A DNA stretch of 5,662 bases, taken from assembly GCA_021299675.1 (NCBI GenBank), contig JAJTIF010000237.1, positions 1 through 5,662 on the forward strand, given 5' to 3'. Position 1 is the first letter of the stretch. Each line of letters begins with the position of its first letter. Both the position numbers and the translations under genes were made by a program. The notes below the pieces were generated by a model that was given only the letters and a program-made list of their open reading frames with translations, made no database searches and was not told where the DNA came from. Origin of the DNA: Pseudomonadota bacterium. GTDB lineage: Bacteria > Bdellovibrionota > Bacteriovoracia > Bacteriovoracales > Bacteriovoracaceae. Positions 1 to 5,662 of the stretch are shown piece by piece.

Positions 1-1011
1 AAGTGGCTGGCGGTATCTGAATTCACTGGCAATCTCGACGTTACAGCGAATTTTATTTTGCTGTTCAAAAAAGTTTTTAATCACAAGACCAGCATGCCAA
101 GCAGTTCCGCACGCAGTGATGTGGAAGAAGCTCGGAGACCTTCCCTTGAGTTGCGTGAAAACATTTTTTCCTTCTCCTTTTATCGACCAAGCGGCGAGCT
201 TTTCAATGAGAGCAGGCTGCTCGTGAATCTCTTTAAGCATGAAGTGCTCGTAAGGCCCCTTTGTCGTCGCATCTGTTGATGTGGCATTTAGACTTGCCTT
301 AAAGCGTTTAGATTCTGAAAGATCGAGTTCGAAAAACTTAATCTCTGCGTGAGTGAGATGGATCTCCCCCATCCCTATGATTGAGTCTTGGGGGAAGAAT
401 ATCTCAGGAGCATAACCCACGAGAGCAAAAGGGTCTGAAGAAAAAAAGATTTCCCGAGTACTTGGATTGATACCACAAACGAGAGGAGCAGAACGCTTCA
501 CGCAGTAGAGTTTGTCTGAATCCTTTTCCATGATAACAAAAGCAGAATTACCCTTAACCTCGGTAAAGGCCTTAGCGATCGCCTTGAGTGTGTTCTTTAG
601 TTCTTTTGCATATTTTGTCAGCAAGACCAAGAAAACTTCCGAATCTGTTTGAGACTTAAACTCCCAGCCCTCTTGTTGGAGTTGTTTCTTAAGGCTACTG
701 GCATTCTCAATGATCCCATTATGAACAACGGCAAAGGTGTCGTTTCCATGGGGATGGGCATTTTCGTTATTCACTGAACCGTGAGTAGCCCAGCGGGTGT
801 GACCGATACCGACTTGAGAAGTAGGATTAGACTCACTCAGCAGAGCTTTGAGGTTATCGAGCTTACCTTCTTTTTTTAAGATCTCGAGGTGCCCATTTTT
901 TTTCAGACAGATTCCTGCGGAATCATAGCCACGGTATTCAAGACGACTGAGGCCTTCAATAATGGGTTGAACTGAATTTTGGGGTCCTGTGTAGCCCACG
1001 ATACCGCACAT
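1..1011 (-). CDS. glmS: Glutamine--fructose-6-phosphate aminotransferase (isomerizing), N-terminal part, cut by window edge
   Basis: GlmS converts fructose-6-phosphate and glutamine to glucosamine-6-phosphate and glutamate in the cytoplasm, the first committed step to UDP-GlcNAc. The frame is open from the ATG at 1011 to base 1: 337 codons with no stop or frameshift, against about 609 residues in the E. coli protein, so about 270 C-terminal residues lie outside. The class II glutaminase domain is clear: MCGIVGY with the nucleophile Cys2 (Cys1 after Met removal), LEYRGYDSAGI (25-35), GHTRWATHG (70-78), NAHPHGN (84-90), NGIIEN (98-103) and TDSEV (122-126). After a linker, the first SIS domain starts with ITACGTAWHAG (298-308) and continues to NVEIASEFRYR (325-335), nearly identical to the E. 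coli DVEIASEFRYR. The start is fixed by the invariant Met-Cys-Gly and by a GAGG Shine-Dalgarno at 1018-1021, 6 bp upstream. It lies 76 bp downstream of glmU with no terminator seen between, so co-transcription is likely. Confidence 0.97.
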   Translation of the reverse strand, partial: MCGIVGYTGPQNSVQPIIEGLSRLEYRGYDSAGICLKKNGHLEILKKEGKLDNLKALLSESNPTSQVGIGHTRWATHGSVNNENAHPHGNDTFAVVHNGIIENASSLKKQLQQEGWEFKSQTDSEVFLVLLTKYAKELKNTLKAIAKAFTEVKGNSAFVIMEKDSDKLYCVKRSAPLVCGINPSTREIFFSSDPFALVGYAPEIFFPQDSIIGMGEIHLTHAEIKFFELDLSESKRFKASLNATSTDATTKGPYEHFMLKEIHEQPALIEKLAAWSIKGEGKNVFTQLKGRSPSFFHITACGTAWHAGLVIKNFFEQQNKIRCNVEIASEFRYRQPL

Positions 1012-1037
1012 AGTTTACCTCTTTTTGAGAAGCATCA

Positions 1038-1066
1038 AAGATACCAAAATGCCTCTGAGGTGACTA
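1038..1066 (-). promoter_or_regulatory. Possible internal promoter for glmS in the glmU-glmS gap
   Basis: On the minus strand, TAGTCA (1061-1066; 4/6 to TTGACA) and TATCTT (1038-1043; 4/6 to TATAAT) are separated by exactly 17 bp. The -10 is preceded by TGG, an extended -10 signature. Transcription would start near 1031 and leave a leader of about 20 nt carrying the GAGG ribosome binding site. This is pattern matching only; the sigma-factor preferences of this organism are unknown. It would allow glmS expression independent of glmU. Confidence 0.3.
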
Positions 1067-1087
1067 GTCTGCCGCTATGTATTAGAG

Positions 1088-2482
1088 CTATTTCTTTGCC
1101 TTTAAAAAGCGATGAGCCATCCCTTCTTTAGTGGTTTGGCTCCCTCTTGCAATGGCAAACCCATCTGAGGGTACGTCCTTGGTGATGGTAGAGCCTGCTG
1201 CGATGAATGATTTATCGCCAATTTTGATTGGAGCCACGACTTGCACATCAGAGCCGACGAAAACGCCCTTACCAATGGATGTTTTATGCTTCTCCCTGCC
1301 ATCGTAGTTACAAGTAATAAACCCACAGCCAATATTCGACTCCTCGCCGATTTCCGCATCACCCACGTAGCTGAGGTGAGAAACCTTCACGCCTTTGTGA
1401 AGTTTGGATTTTTTGAGTTCTACAAAGTTTCCGACCTTAGCCTCTTCTCCCACATCACTGTCTGGACGAATTCGTGCAAATGGACCGATTTGTGCTTTAG
1501 GGCCAACAACTGAGTCTTCTATTACGCTATGCGAATGAATTTGTGCCTGAGCCTTTATCAAAGAGTTTTTTATAATGGATCCATTTTCGATAACTGCTCC
1601 TTGTTCAACACTTGATTTTCCGTAAAGAGCACAGAAAGGGTGCAAGTGGACTCCTGGTGCTACACTTACCTCTTGATCAACCCAGATCGAGTCTGCGTTG
1701 TACATCACAACACCTGAATTCATGAGTGTTGAATTTTTTCGTCTCCTTAAAATATTCGTGACCTCATCTAACTGTTCAAGAGTATTCACCCCAAGAAACT
1801 CCTGTGGATTCTTAAACTCCAAAGCTTCAACAGCACTATTTGTCTTAAAAATATCAGTGAGGTAAAACTCACCAGACTTATTTTTATTATCTAGTCCGTC
1901 GAGCTGCTCCAAAAGGTAGCTGGTTTTTACGAGGTAAAATCCCGAATTAACCTCACTGATGAGTCTCTCAGTATCACTCGCATCCTTCTCTTCAATTATA
2001 CGAAAACCGCTGGCTGCTCTTAGGATGCGTCCATATCCCTTAGGGTCAGAAAGTTTAAATGTCGCCGCAATCGCATTCAAATGAGGTTCACTTTCGAATT
2101 TTTTCCAAATCTTTAAAAAGGTCTCCGTTTGAATAAGTGGAGTGTCTGCGCACACGACGAATGTATAATCTGTACGCTTGTTCTCCGGGCGCTCGCTGAA
2201 GTATGATCTTAATGCATCACCAGTACCTCTCTGCTCTTTCTGAACTAAATAGTGCACACCATATTTTTTAGTGTTGAGGTAATCAATAATTTCTTCTTTT
2301 TTGTGACCGACAATTACGGAAAGCTCATTGGGAATTTGAGCTTGATGAGTAAAGCTTTTAATCGCTAGGATCACGTGATCGATTAGAGTTAGACCTAGCG
2401 CTGGACAGAGCGCTTTAGGGATATCAACCTTTAATCTCGTACCTTTACCAGCAGCTAAGAGTGCAAACCCGACTGTTTTCAT
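1088..2482 (-). CDS. glmU: Bifunctional N-acetylglucosamine-1-phosphate uridyltransferase / glucosamine-1-phosphate acetyltransferase
   Basis: GlmU carries out the last two steps to UDP-GlcNAc: acetyl-CoA-dependent acetylation of glucosamine-1-phosphate, then uridylyl transfer from UTP. Length is 464 residues (E. coli 456). The N-terminal pyrophosphorylase domain shows LLAAGKGTRL (8-17) with PKAL (22-25), EQRGTGDA (83-90), CADTPLI (111-117; Asp113 matches the metal-binding Asp105 of E. coli), GYGRI (149-153), EEKDA (164-168), NSGFY (179-183), GEFYLTD (204-210) and GVN (231-233). A linker helix near 235-250 leads to the left-handed beta-helix acetyltransferase domain, with hexapeptide repeats from about 268, RIRP (337-340), VGNFVELKKS (350-359), the catalytic His369 in SHLSYVGDAEIG (368-379), NIGCGFITCNYDG (383-395) and VFVGSD (407-412). 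The start is decided by a stop codon directly before the ATG and by an AAGGA 8 bp upstream. It is first gene of a glmU-glmS unit, transcribed divergently from lon. Confidence 0.97.
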   Translation of the reverse strand: MKTVGFALLAAGKGTRLKVDIPKALCPALGLTLIDHVILAIKSFTHQAQIPNELSVIVGHKKEEIIDYLNTKKYGVHYLVQKEQRGTGDALRSYFSERPENKRTDYTFVVCADTPLIQTETFLKIWKKFESEPHLNAIAATFKLSDPKGYGRILRAASGFRIIEEKDASDTERLISEVNSGFYLVKTSYLLEQLDGLDNKNKSGEFYLTDIFKTNSAVEALEFKNPQEFLGVNTLEQLDEVTNILRRRKNSTLMNSGVVMYNADSIWVDQEVSVAPGVHLHPFCALYGKSSVEQGAVIENGSIIKNSLIKAQAQIHSHSVIEDSVVGPKAQIGPFARIRPDSDVGEEAKVGNFVELKKSKLHKGVKVSHLSYVGDAEIGEESNIGCGFITCNYDGREKHKTSIGKGVFVGSDVQVVAPIKIGDKSFIAAGSTITKDVPSDGFAIARGSQTTKEGMAHRFLKAKK

Positions 2483-2509
2483 TTATCAATTCCTTTTCTC
2501 AGATAATTG

Positions 2510-2538
2510 ATTCTCCTCTCAAAAATGAGGTTTTTCAA
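2510..2538 (-). promoter_or_regulatory. Predicted sigma70-like promoter of glmU(-glmS)
   Basis: Minus strand TTGAAA (2533-2538; 5/6 to TTGACA), a 17-bp spacer, then GAGAAT (2510-2515; 4/6 to TATAAT). The predicted start near 2503 gives a leader of about 20 nt containing the AAGGA ribosome binding site. A run of nine A on this strand (2555-2563) falls roughly 17 bp upstream of the -35, where an UP-element-like sequence would act. The -35 overlaps the palindrome AAGCGCTT (2537-2544), and the spacer contains the short inverted repeat CTCA-AAAA-TGAG (plus strand, 2518-2529). Either could be a regulator site, but neither matches an operator I know. Confidence 0.45.
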
Positions 2539-2617
2539 GCGCTTAGAAATAGTCTTTTTTTTTACTCCACTATCAGGCTGCTCAGGTAATCTTAATTATT
2601 CCTTCAGAAACACTTAA
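2525..2617 (+). CDS. Doubtful 30-codon ORF with lipoprotein-like signal sequence
   Basis: An ATG at 2525 opens a 30-codon frame ending in TAA at 2615-2617. The product begins MRFFKRLEIVFFF (positive residues, then a hydrophobic run encoded partly by nine T) and continues TPLSGCSGN. LSGC at 16-19 fits a lipobox ([LVI][ASTVI][GAS]C), so the layout is that of a short lipoprotein signal peptide. The mature part would be only 12 residues. Against it: no purine-rich ribosome binding site precedes the ATG, and it lies over the predicted glmU promoter on the other strand. It could be a tiny lipoprotein, the remnant of a decayed lipoprotein gene, or chance. I do not recognise a family. Confidence 0.15.
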   Translation: MRFFKRLEIVFFFTPLSGCSGNLNYSFRNT

Positions 2618-2660
2618 ATTTCCTTAAAGAGCCTACAGGTTTGTCCCGATCGAATACATA

Positions 2661-2685
2661 GAACTAGAGCTGTTCAAGGCTGAAC
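2661..2685. promoter_or_regulatory. Phased GAAC/GTTC half-sites upstream of lon, possible operator
   Basis: Three tetramers are arranged as GAAC (2661-2664), GTTC (2672-2675) and GAAC (2682-2685). The right pair extends to a perfect 5-bp inverted repeat GTTCA-AGGC-TGAAC (2672-2685). Start-to-start distances of 11 and 10 bp place the elements about one helical turn apart on one DNA face. The block ends 16 bp before the AGGAG ribosome binding site of lon (2702-2706). No CIRCE or HspR/HAIR-type heat-shock operator was found here, and no convincing sigma70 -35/-10 pair for lon. Regulation by a dimeric protein is inference. The repeat could also form only a weak hairpin in the lon leader. Confidence 0.3.
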
Positions 2686-2714
2686 TTGCATAAGGTCTTA
2701 TAGGAGTAAATTTC

Positions 2715-5111
2715 ATGGTGACCAACTACGAAGGTGATTCAATCGAATTCAAAGAGCTACTTCCATTGCTCCCAGTAAGGGATTTGGTTGTCTACCCTTT
2801 TATGATTCTTCCATTGTTTGTCGGAAGAGAAACTTCCATAAAGGCTGTTGAAGAAGCCCTCAATAATACGGATCGCTTAATTCTTCTCTCATCTCAGAAA
2901 GATATTTCTGCCGAGGCACCAAGTCCTTCCGAAATATATGAGCTTGGTACAGTGGCGATGATCATGCGCATGAGAAAGCTTCCAGATGGAAGAATCAAGA
3001 TTCTCATCCAGGGCTTAGCCAAAGCACGCATCACTTCATACGAACACACTGAGCCATTCTATAAAGTAAAAGTTGAAAAGGTCACTCAACCTGCCACAAG
3101 TGTAGCTCCCGCAACGATTGAAGCAATGATGAGAATGGTTAAAGAAAATTTAGAGAAAGTCATATCCCTTGGGAAAGTTCTCTCTCCTGACATTCTGATG
3201 GTCCTAGAAGACATCCAAGACCCAGGTCGTCTGTCTGATCTTGTAGCTTCAAATCTCAACCTGAAAGTAAAAGACGCCCAAGCGGTTCTCGAAGTCCTTG
3301 AACCATTTGAGCGTCTCACAAAGATTAACGAGATCCTAAAGACTGAACTCGAAATCCTATCAGCTCAATCAAAGATCAAAAAGCCTTCTGAGACATTTTC
3401 TAAAGATAGCTTTTTGAAAGATCAGCTCAAGGCGCTTAAGGGTGACCTAGGAGACTCGGATAGTGAAAAAGCTGATGAGTTCACAGAAATCAGAGAGAAG
3501 TTGATAACCAAGCAACTTCCGGCAGAGGCTCACAAGGAAGCCTTTAAGCAACTGGCGAGACTTGAGCGAATGCACCCGGACTCCTCAGAGTCTGGTATCC
3601 TGCGCTCTTATCTTGAGTGGGTTATTGATCTTCCTTGGCATGAGCTCAACTCTGAAATTACAGACCTTGCTCATGCGAAAGATGTTCTAGACGAAGAACA
3701 TTTTGATCTTGAAAAAATTAAAGAAAGAATCTTGGAATACTTAGCTGTAAGAGCACTCAAGGGAAGCTCAATGAAAGGGCCGATCCTTTGCTTCTCAGGT
3801 CCTCCAGGAGTAGGTAAAACCTCTCTCGGCAAATCAATCGCTAAAGCAACCGGTCGCGAGTTTGTTCGCATAAGTCTTGGCGGTGTTAAAGATGAAAGTG
3901 AAATCAGAGGCCACAGAAGAACATATGTAGGCGCAATGCCCGGAAGATTTATTCAAGCCATGAAGCAGGTGAAATCAATCAATCCCGTTATCATGCTCGA
4001 CGAGATCGACAAACTCGGAAGTGATTTCCGGGGAGACCCGTCGGCAGCACTTCTTGAGGTGCTAGATCCCGAACAGAATAATACCTTTAGAGATAACTAC
4101 CTCAACGTTCCCTTCGATCTTTCACAAGTGATGTTTATTGCGACAGCTAACCAGCTGGAGAATATCCCTGGCCCACTGCGGGACCGTATGGAGATCATTC
4201 ACCTCAGCGGTTATACCCATGAAGAAAAAGTACAGATTTCTAAGAAGTATCTGATTCCAAAACAAATGGATGAGAATGGGATCACTAAAGATCACATCGA
4301 ATTCACTGATGAGGGCGTGGACTCTGTCATTTCCGGCTTTACTCGTGAAGCAGGACTAAGAAACCTCGAAAGACAAATCGGAACTCTTTGTAGAAAAGTA
4401 GCTAAGAAGATTGCCAGCGGAAACTGCACGAAGACTCACATCTTCTCTGCTACCGTTGAAGAGCTCCTTGGCCCAGCGCCATATGGGCATGAGGAAATCA
4501 ATGAGCACGACGAGGTGGGCGTAGCCACTGGACTCGCCTGGACCGCAGCAGGAGGCGAGATTCTTAAAATTGAAGCCACAAATATGAAAGGTCGAGGCAT
4601 CACTTTGACCGGTCAGCTTGGTGACGTCATGAAAGAAAGTGCTCAGGCCGCTATGGGCTTTATTCGCTCACACGCCTCCTCTCTTGGCATCGACGAGGAT
4701 TTCTTTGATAAGCATGAAATTCACGTACACCTTCCTGCCGGAGCAATCCCCAAAGATGGGCCATCCGCAGGCATAACTCTCGCGACTGTGATCGTTTCAC
4801 TTCTAACAAAAACAGCTATCAGCAAGGACATTGCGATGACTGGAGAGATTACTCTCACAGGTAAGGTTTTACCCGTAGGGGGAATCAAAGAAAAAGCTCT
4901 TGCTGCCATGAGAGCTGGAATCGAAACAATTATTATCCCTTGGAAAAACCAGAAAGACTTAGCAGATATACCAGAGCACCACAGAAAAAAAATGAACTTC
5001 ATCCCCGTGAGGAATATTGGTGAAGTGCTTGCTCTGGCTTTAGTTGACTGGAAACCTCAAGAGCAAAAGATCGAGGAACCATCCCAAAGAAAAAATCAGG
5101 TAGCGGCTTAA
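2715..5111 (+). CDS. lon: ATP-dependent protease Lon (LonA type)
   Basis: Lon is a cytoplasmic hexameric AAA+ serine protease that unfolds and degrades damaged and short-lived regulatory proteins. The 798 residues match the family (E. coli 784). The N-terminal LON substrate-binding domain (about 14-210) begins LPLLPVRDLVVYP. A helical linker follows (about 215-310), then the AAA+ module: Walker A GPPGVGKTS (362-370), the GGVKDESEIRGHRRTYVGAMPG segment (389-410), Walker B VIMLDEID (425-432), sensor-1 region FIATAN (474-479), RDR (489-491) and the sensor-2 region REAGLRNLER (544-553). The protease domain carries PKDGPSAG with catalytic Ser684 and GGIKEK with catalytic Lys727, 43 residues apart as in E. 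coli (Ser679/Lys722). AGGAG at 2702-2706 lies 8 bp before the ATG, and an in-frame stop at 2691-2693 excludes longer forms. It appears monocistronic, with its own intergenic region and a terminator directly after. The linker lacks the usual REYYLNEQ-like motif and has SKDSFLKDQLKAL instead. Confidence 0.98.
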   Translation: MVTNYEGDSIEFKELLPLLPVRDLVVYPFMILPLFVGRETSIKAVEEALNNTDRLILLSSQKDISAEAPSPSEIYELGTVAMIMRMRKLPDGRIKILIQGLAKARITSYEHTEPFYKVKVEKVTQPATSVAPATIEAMMRMVKENLEKVISLGKVLSPDILMVLEDIQDPGRLSDLVASNLNLKVKDAQAVLEVLEPFERLTKINEILKTELEILSAQSKIKKPSETFSKDSFLKDQLKALKGDLGDSDSEKADEFTEIREKLITKQLPAEAHKEAFKQLARLERMHPDSSESGILRSYLEWVIDLPWHELNSEITDLAHAKDVLDEEHFDLEKIKERILEYLAVRALKGSSMKGPILCFSGPPGVGKTSLGKSIAKATGREFVRISLGGVKDESEIRGHRRTYVGAMPGRFIQAMKQVKSINPVIMLDEIDKLGSDFRGDPSAALLEVLDPEQNNTFRDNYLNVPFDLSQVMFIATANQLENIPGPLRDRMEIIHLSGYTHEEKVQISKKYLIPKQMDENGITKDHIEFTDEGVDSVISGFTREAGLRNLERQIGTLCRKVAKKIASGNCTKTHIFSATVEELLGPAPYGHEEINEHDEVGVATGLAWTAAGGEILKIEATNMKGRGITLTGQLGDVMKESAQAAMGFIRSHASSLGIDEDFFDKHEIHVHLPAGAIPKDGPSAGITLATVIVSLLTKTAISKDIAMTGEITLTGKVLPVGGIKEKALAAMRAGIETIIIPWKNQKDLADIPEHHRKKMNFIPVRNIGEVLALALVDWKPQEQKIEEPSQRKNQVAA

Positions 5112-5114
5112 AAG

Positions 5115-5140
5115 AAGGCTCCGAAAGGAGCCTTTTTTTT
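5115..5140 (+). terminator. Intrinsic terminator of lon
   Basis: An 8-bp perfect stem AAGGCTCC (5115-5122) / GGAGCCTT (5127-5134) closes a GAAA tetraloop, followed by a T-run through 5140 (eight T from 5133). It starts 3 bp after the lon stop codon. Read on the opposite strand the same hairpin is followed by TTCTTTT, so it could also stop leftward transcription. Confidence 0.95.
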
Positions 5141-5167
5141 ACCCTAAACTCAGCTCTTTGATATCCT
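5138..5167 (+). promoter_or_regulatory. Possible promoter for the response regulator gene
   Basis: TATCCT (5162-5167; 4/6 to TATAAT) lies 18 bp downstream of TTTACC (5138-5143; 4/6 to TTGACA), which overlaps the T-tract of the lon terminator. The predicted transcription start falls at about 5173-5175, on the ATG itself, which would give a leaderless or nearly leaderless message. The match is weak and unsupported by other evidence. However, the strong terminator just upstream means some promoter should exist in the 33-bp gap, unless transcription reads through. Confidence 0.3.
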
Positions 5168-5173
5168 AAGAGC

Positions 5174-5572
5174 ATGAATAAGCTTGATAAAAAATCATTT
5201 AAAATTGTTGTTGTAGATGACTCGGATTTCTCAAGGGCCCAGATGATTCACATTCTGAGTCAGGAGGGATTCTCTGTAGTAGCCGAGGCTTCTTCAGCAG
5301 AGGACGCGATTAAGGCTGTGGCAGAAAAAAAACCCAATCTCGTTATCACCGACATTGTAATGCCCAACATCTCTGGCATAGAGTTAGCGGATAAAATCAA
5401 TACAAGCTACAGTGGGGTCAGTGTCATCATGATCTCCTCTCTACGTCACGAGCAAATCATCCTTGAGAGTATTTCAAAAGGTGTTATCGACTTCATTTCT
5501 AAGCCAATTGATCCTATACAGCTGATTGAGTCTGTAGGGAAGTGCTTCAATCTTTCCCTTAAAGAGGGCTAG
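5174..5572 (+). CDS. Stand-alone receiver-domain response regulator (CheY/CheB-receiver-like)
   Basis: A single phosphoacceptor (REC) domain of 132 residues with no output domain. It would be phosphorylated by a histidine kinase and act by protein contact. The acidic pocket is Asp15/Asp16 in VVVDDSDFSR (12-21), the phosphorylated residue is Asp60 in ITDIVMP (58-64), the switch Ser/Thr is Ser88 in VIMISSL (84-90), and the conserved Lys is Lys110 in DFISKP (106-111). All key residues are present. The VIMISSL and G-x-x-DFISKP segments look more like the receiver of CheB or a Thermotoga/Bacillus-type CheY than E. coli CheY; this is my reading of the motifs. The start is forced: an in-frame TGA lies at 5159-5161 and the next Met is residue 24, inside the domain. 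AAGAG sits only 1 bp before the ATG, so there is no properly spaced ribosome binding site. The next gene begins 2 bp after its stop, so the two are probably one operon. No kinase gene is in view, so the pathway is unknown. Confidence 0.9.
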   Translation: MNKLDKKSFKIVVVDDSDFSRAQMIHILSQEGFSVVAEASSAEDAIKAVAEKKPNLVITDIVMPNISGIELADKINTSYSGVSVIMISSLRHEQIILESISKGVIDFISKPIDPIQLIESVGKCFNLSLKEG

Positions 5573-5574
5573 AG

Positions 5575-5662
5575 ATGCTAGATCATAATCTCGACAGAAT
5601 TTGCCCTGAGCGTATTACTATCTACGGTGATATTTTTCTTGAAAAAATGAACTCAACTCTAT
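5575..5662 (+). CDS. Start of unidentified gene coupled to the response regulator, cut by window edge
   Basis: An ATG at 5575 lies 2 bp after the response regulator stop codon. GAGGG at 5564-5568, inside the end of the upstream gene, is spaced 6 bp from it, a good ribosome binding site. The frame stays open to the window end: 29 codons plus one base. The product begins MLDHNLDRICPERI and continues TIYGDIFLEKMNSTL. There is no signal peptide or membrane segment, and the part seen is too short to assign a family. Tight coupling suggests a partner of the receiver protein. A CheX/CheC-like phosphatase or another signalling protein would be a natural guess, but nothing in these residues proves it. 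Confidence 0.7.
   Translation, partial: MLDHNLDRICPERITIYGDIFLEKMNSTL

Noticed and set aside
58..279. 73-codon plus-strand ORF at the left edge
   Set aside because: It lies antisense within glmS, which has unbroken homology over the same bases; the product resembles no family and has no ribosome binding site evidence.
1012..1087. glmS-type ribozyme or riboswitch in the glmS leader
   Set aside because: The gap is only 76 bp, too short for the glmS ribozyme, and none of its conserved core is recognisable; that ribozyme is typical of Firmicutes.
1102..1513. Two overlapping ORFs of 86 and 90 codons within the 3' half of glmU
   Set aside because: Both are in other frames of a region strongly conserved as the GlmU beta-helix domain; they are shadows.
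2647..2652. CGATCG palindrome upstream of lon
   Set aside because: A 6-bp palindrome is expected by chance and has no extended symmetry.
2483..2714. CIRCE, HspR/HAIR or sigma32-type heat-shock control of lon
   Set aside because: No TTAGCACTC/GAGTGCTAA, CTTGAGT/ACTCAAG or clear CTTGAA...CCCAT-N-T pattern was found at a suitable spacing.
3086..5002. Minus-strand ORFs of 66-93 codons inside lon
   Set aside because: All lie antisense to conserved Lon domains and have low-complexity, Arg/Ser-rich or unstructured products.
5325..5332. A8 run in the response regulator gene (and another in lon near 4985-4992) as a programmed frameshift site
   Set aside because: Both encode ordinary Lys codons in otherwise intact genes, and no alternative-frame extension or stimulatory structure is evident.

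Overview
The window reads as an ordinary chromosomal segment of a Gram-negative-type bacterium with moderately low GC. It carries four recognisable genes and one gene start that I could not identify. Protein features (GlmU, GlmS and LonA-type Lon of proteobacterial type, plus a lone receiver protein) fit a proteobacterium or Bdellovibrionota-like lineage. That placement is an impression from protein character and was not tested by a search.

Left half, minus strand: glmU (complete, 464 codons) is followed after 76 bp by glmS. The glmS gene is cut by the left edge: 337 codons are present, covering the glutaminase domain and the start of the first sugar isomerase domain. The two enzymes are consecutive in supply of the amino-sugar pathway. 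GlmS makes glucosamine-6-phosphate, and GlmU acetylates and uridylylates glucosamine-1-phosphate to UDP-GlcNAc for peptidoglycan and lipopolysaccharide. The linking enzyme GlmM is not in the window.

Middle, 2483-2714: a 232-bp divergent intergenic region between glmU (leftward) and lon (rightward). It holds a fairly good sigma70-like promoter for glmU, a set of phased GAAC/GTTC half-sites 30 bp before the lon ribosome binding site, and a 30-codon open frame with a lipobox-like sequence that may be chance.

Right half, plus strand: lon (complete, 798 codons; ATP-dependent protease) ends at a textbook intrinsic terminator. A stand-alone receiver-domain response regulator of 132 codons begins only 33 bp beyond the terminator T-tract. 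It is followed 2 bp later by the start of a co-translated gene that runs off the right edge.

No RNA gene, CRISPR array, insertion sequence, phage gene or obvious horizontally acquired cargo was seen. No clear new system is visible. The most interesting material is regulatory, plus the unidentified partner of the response regulator.
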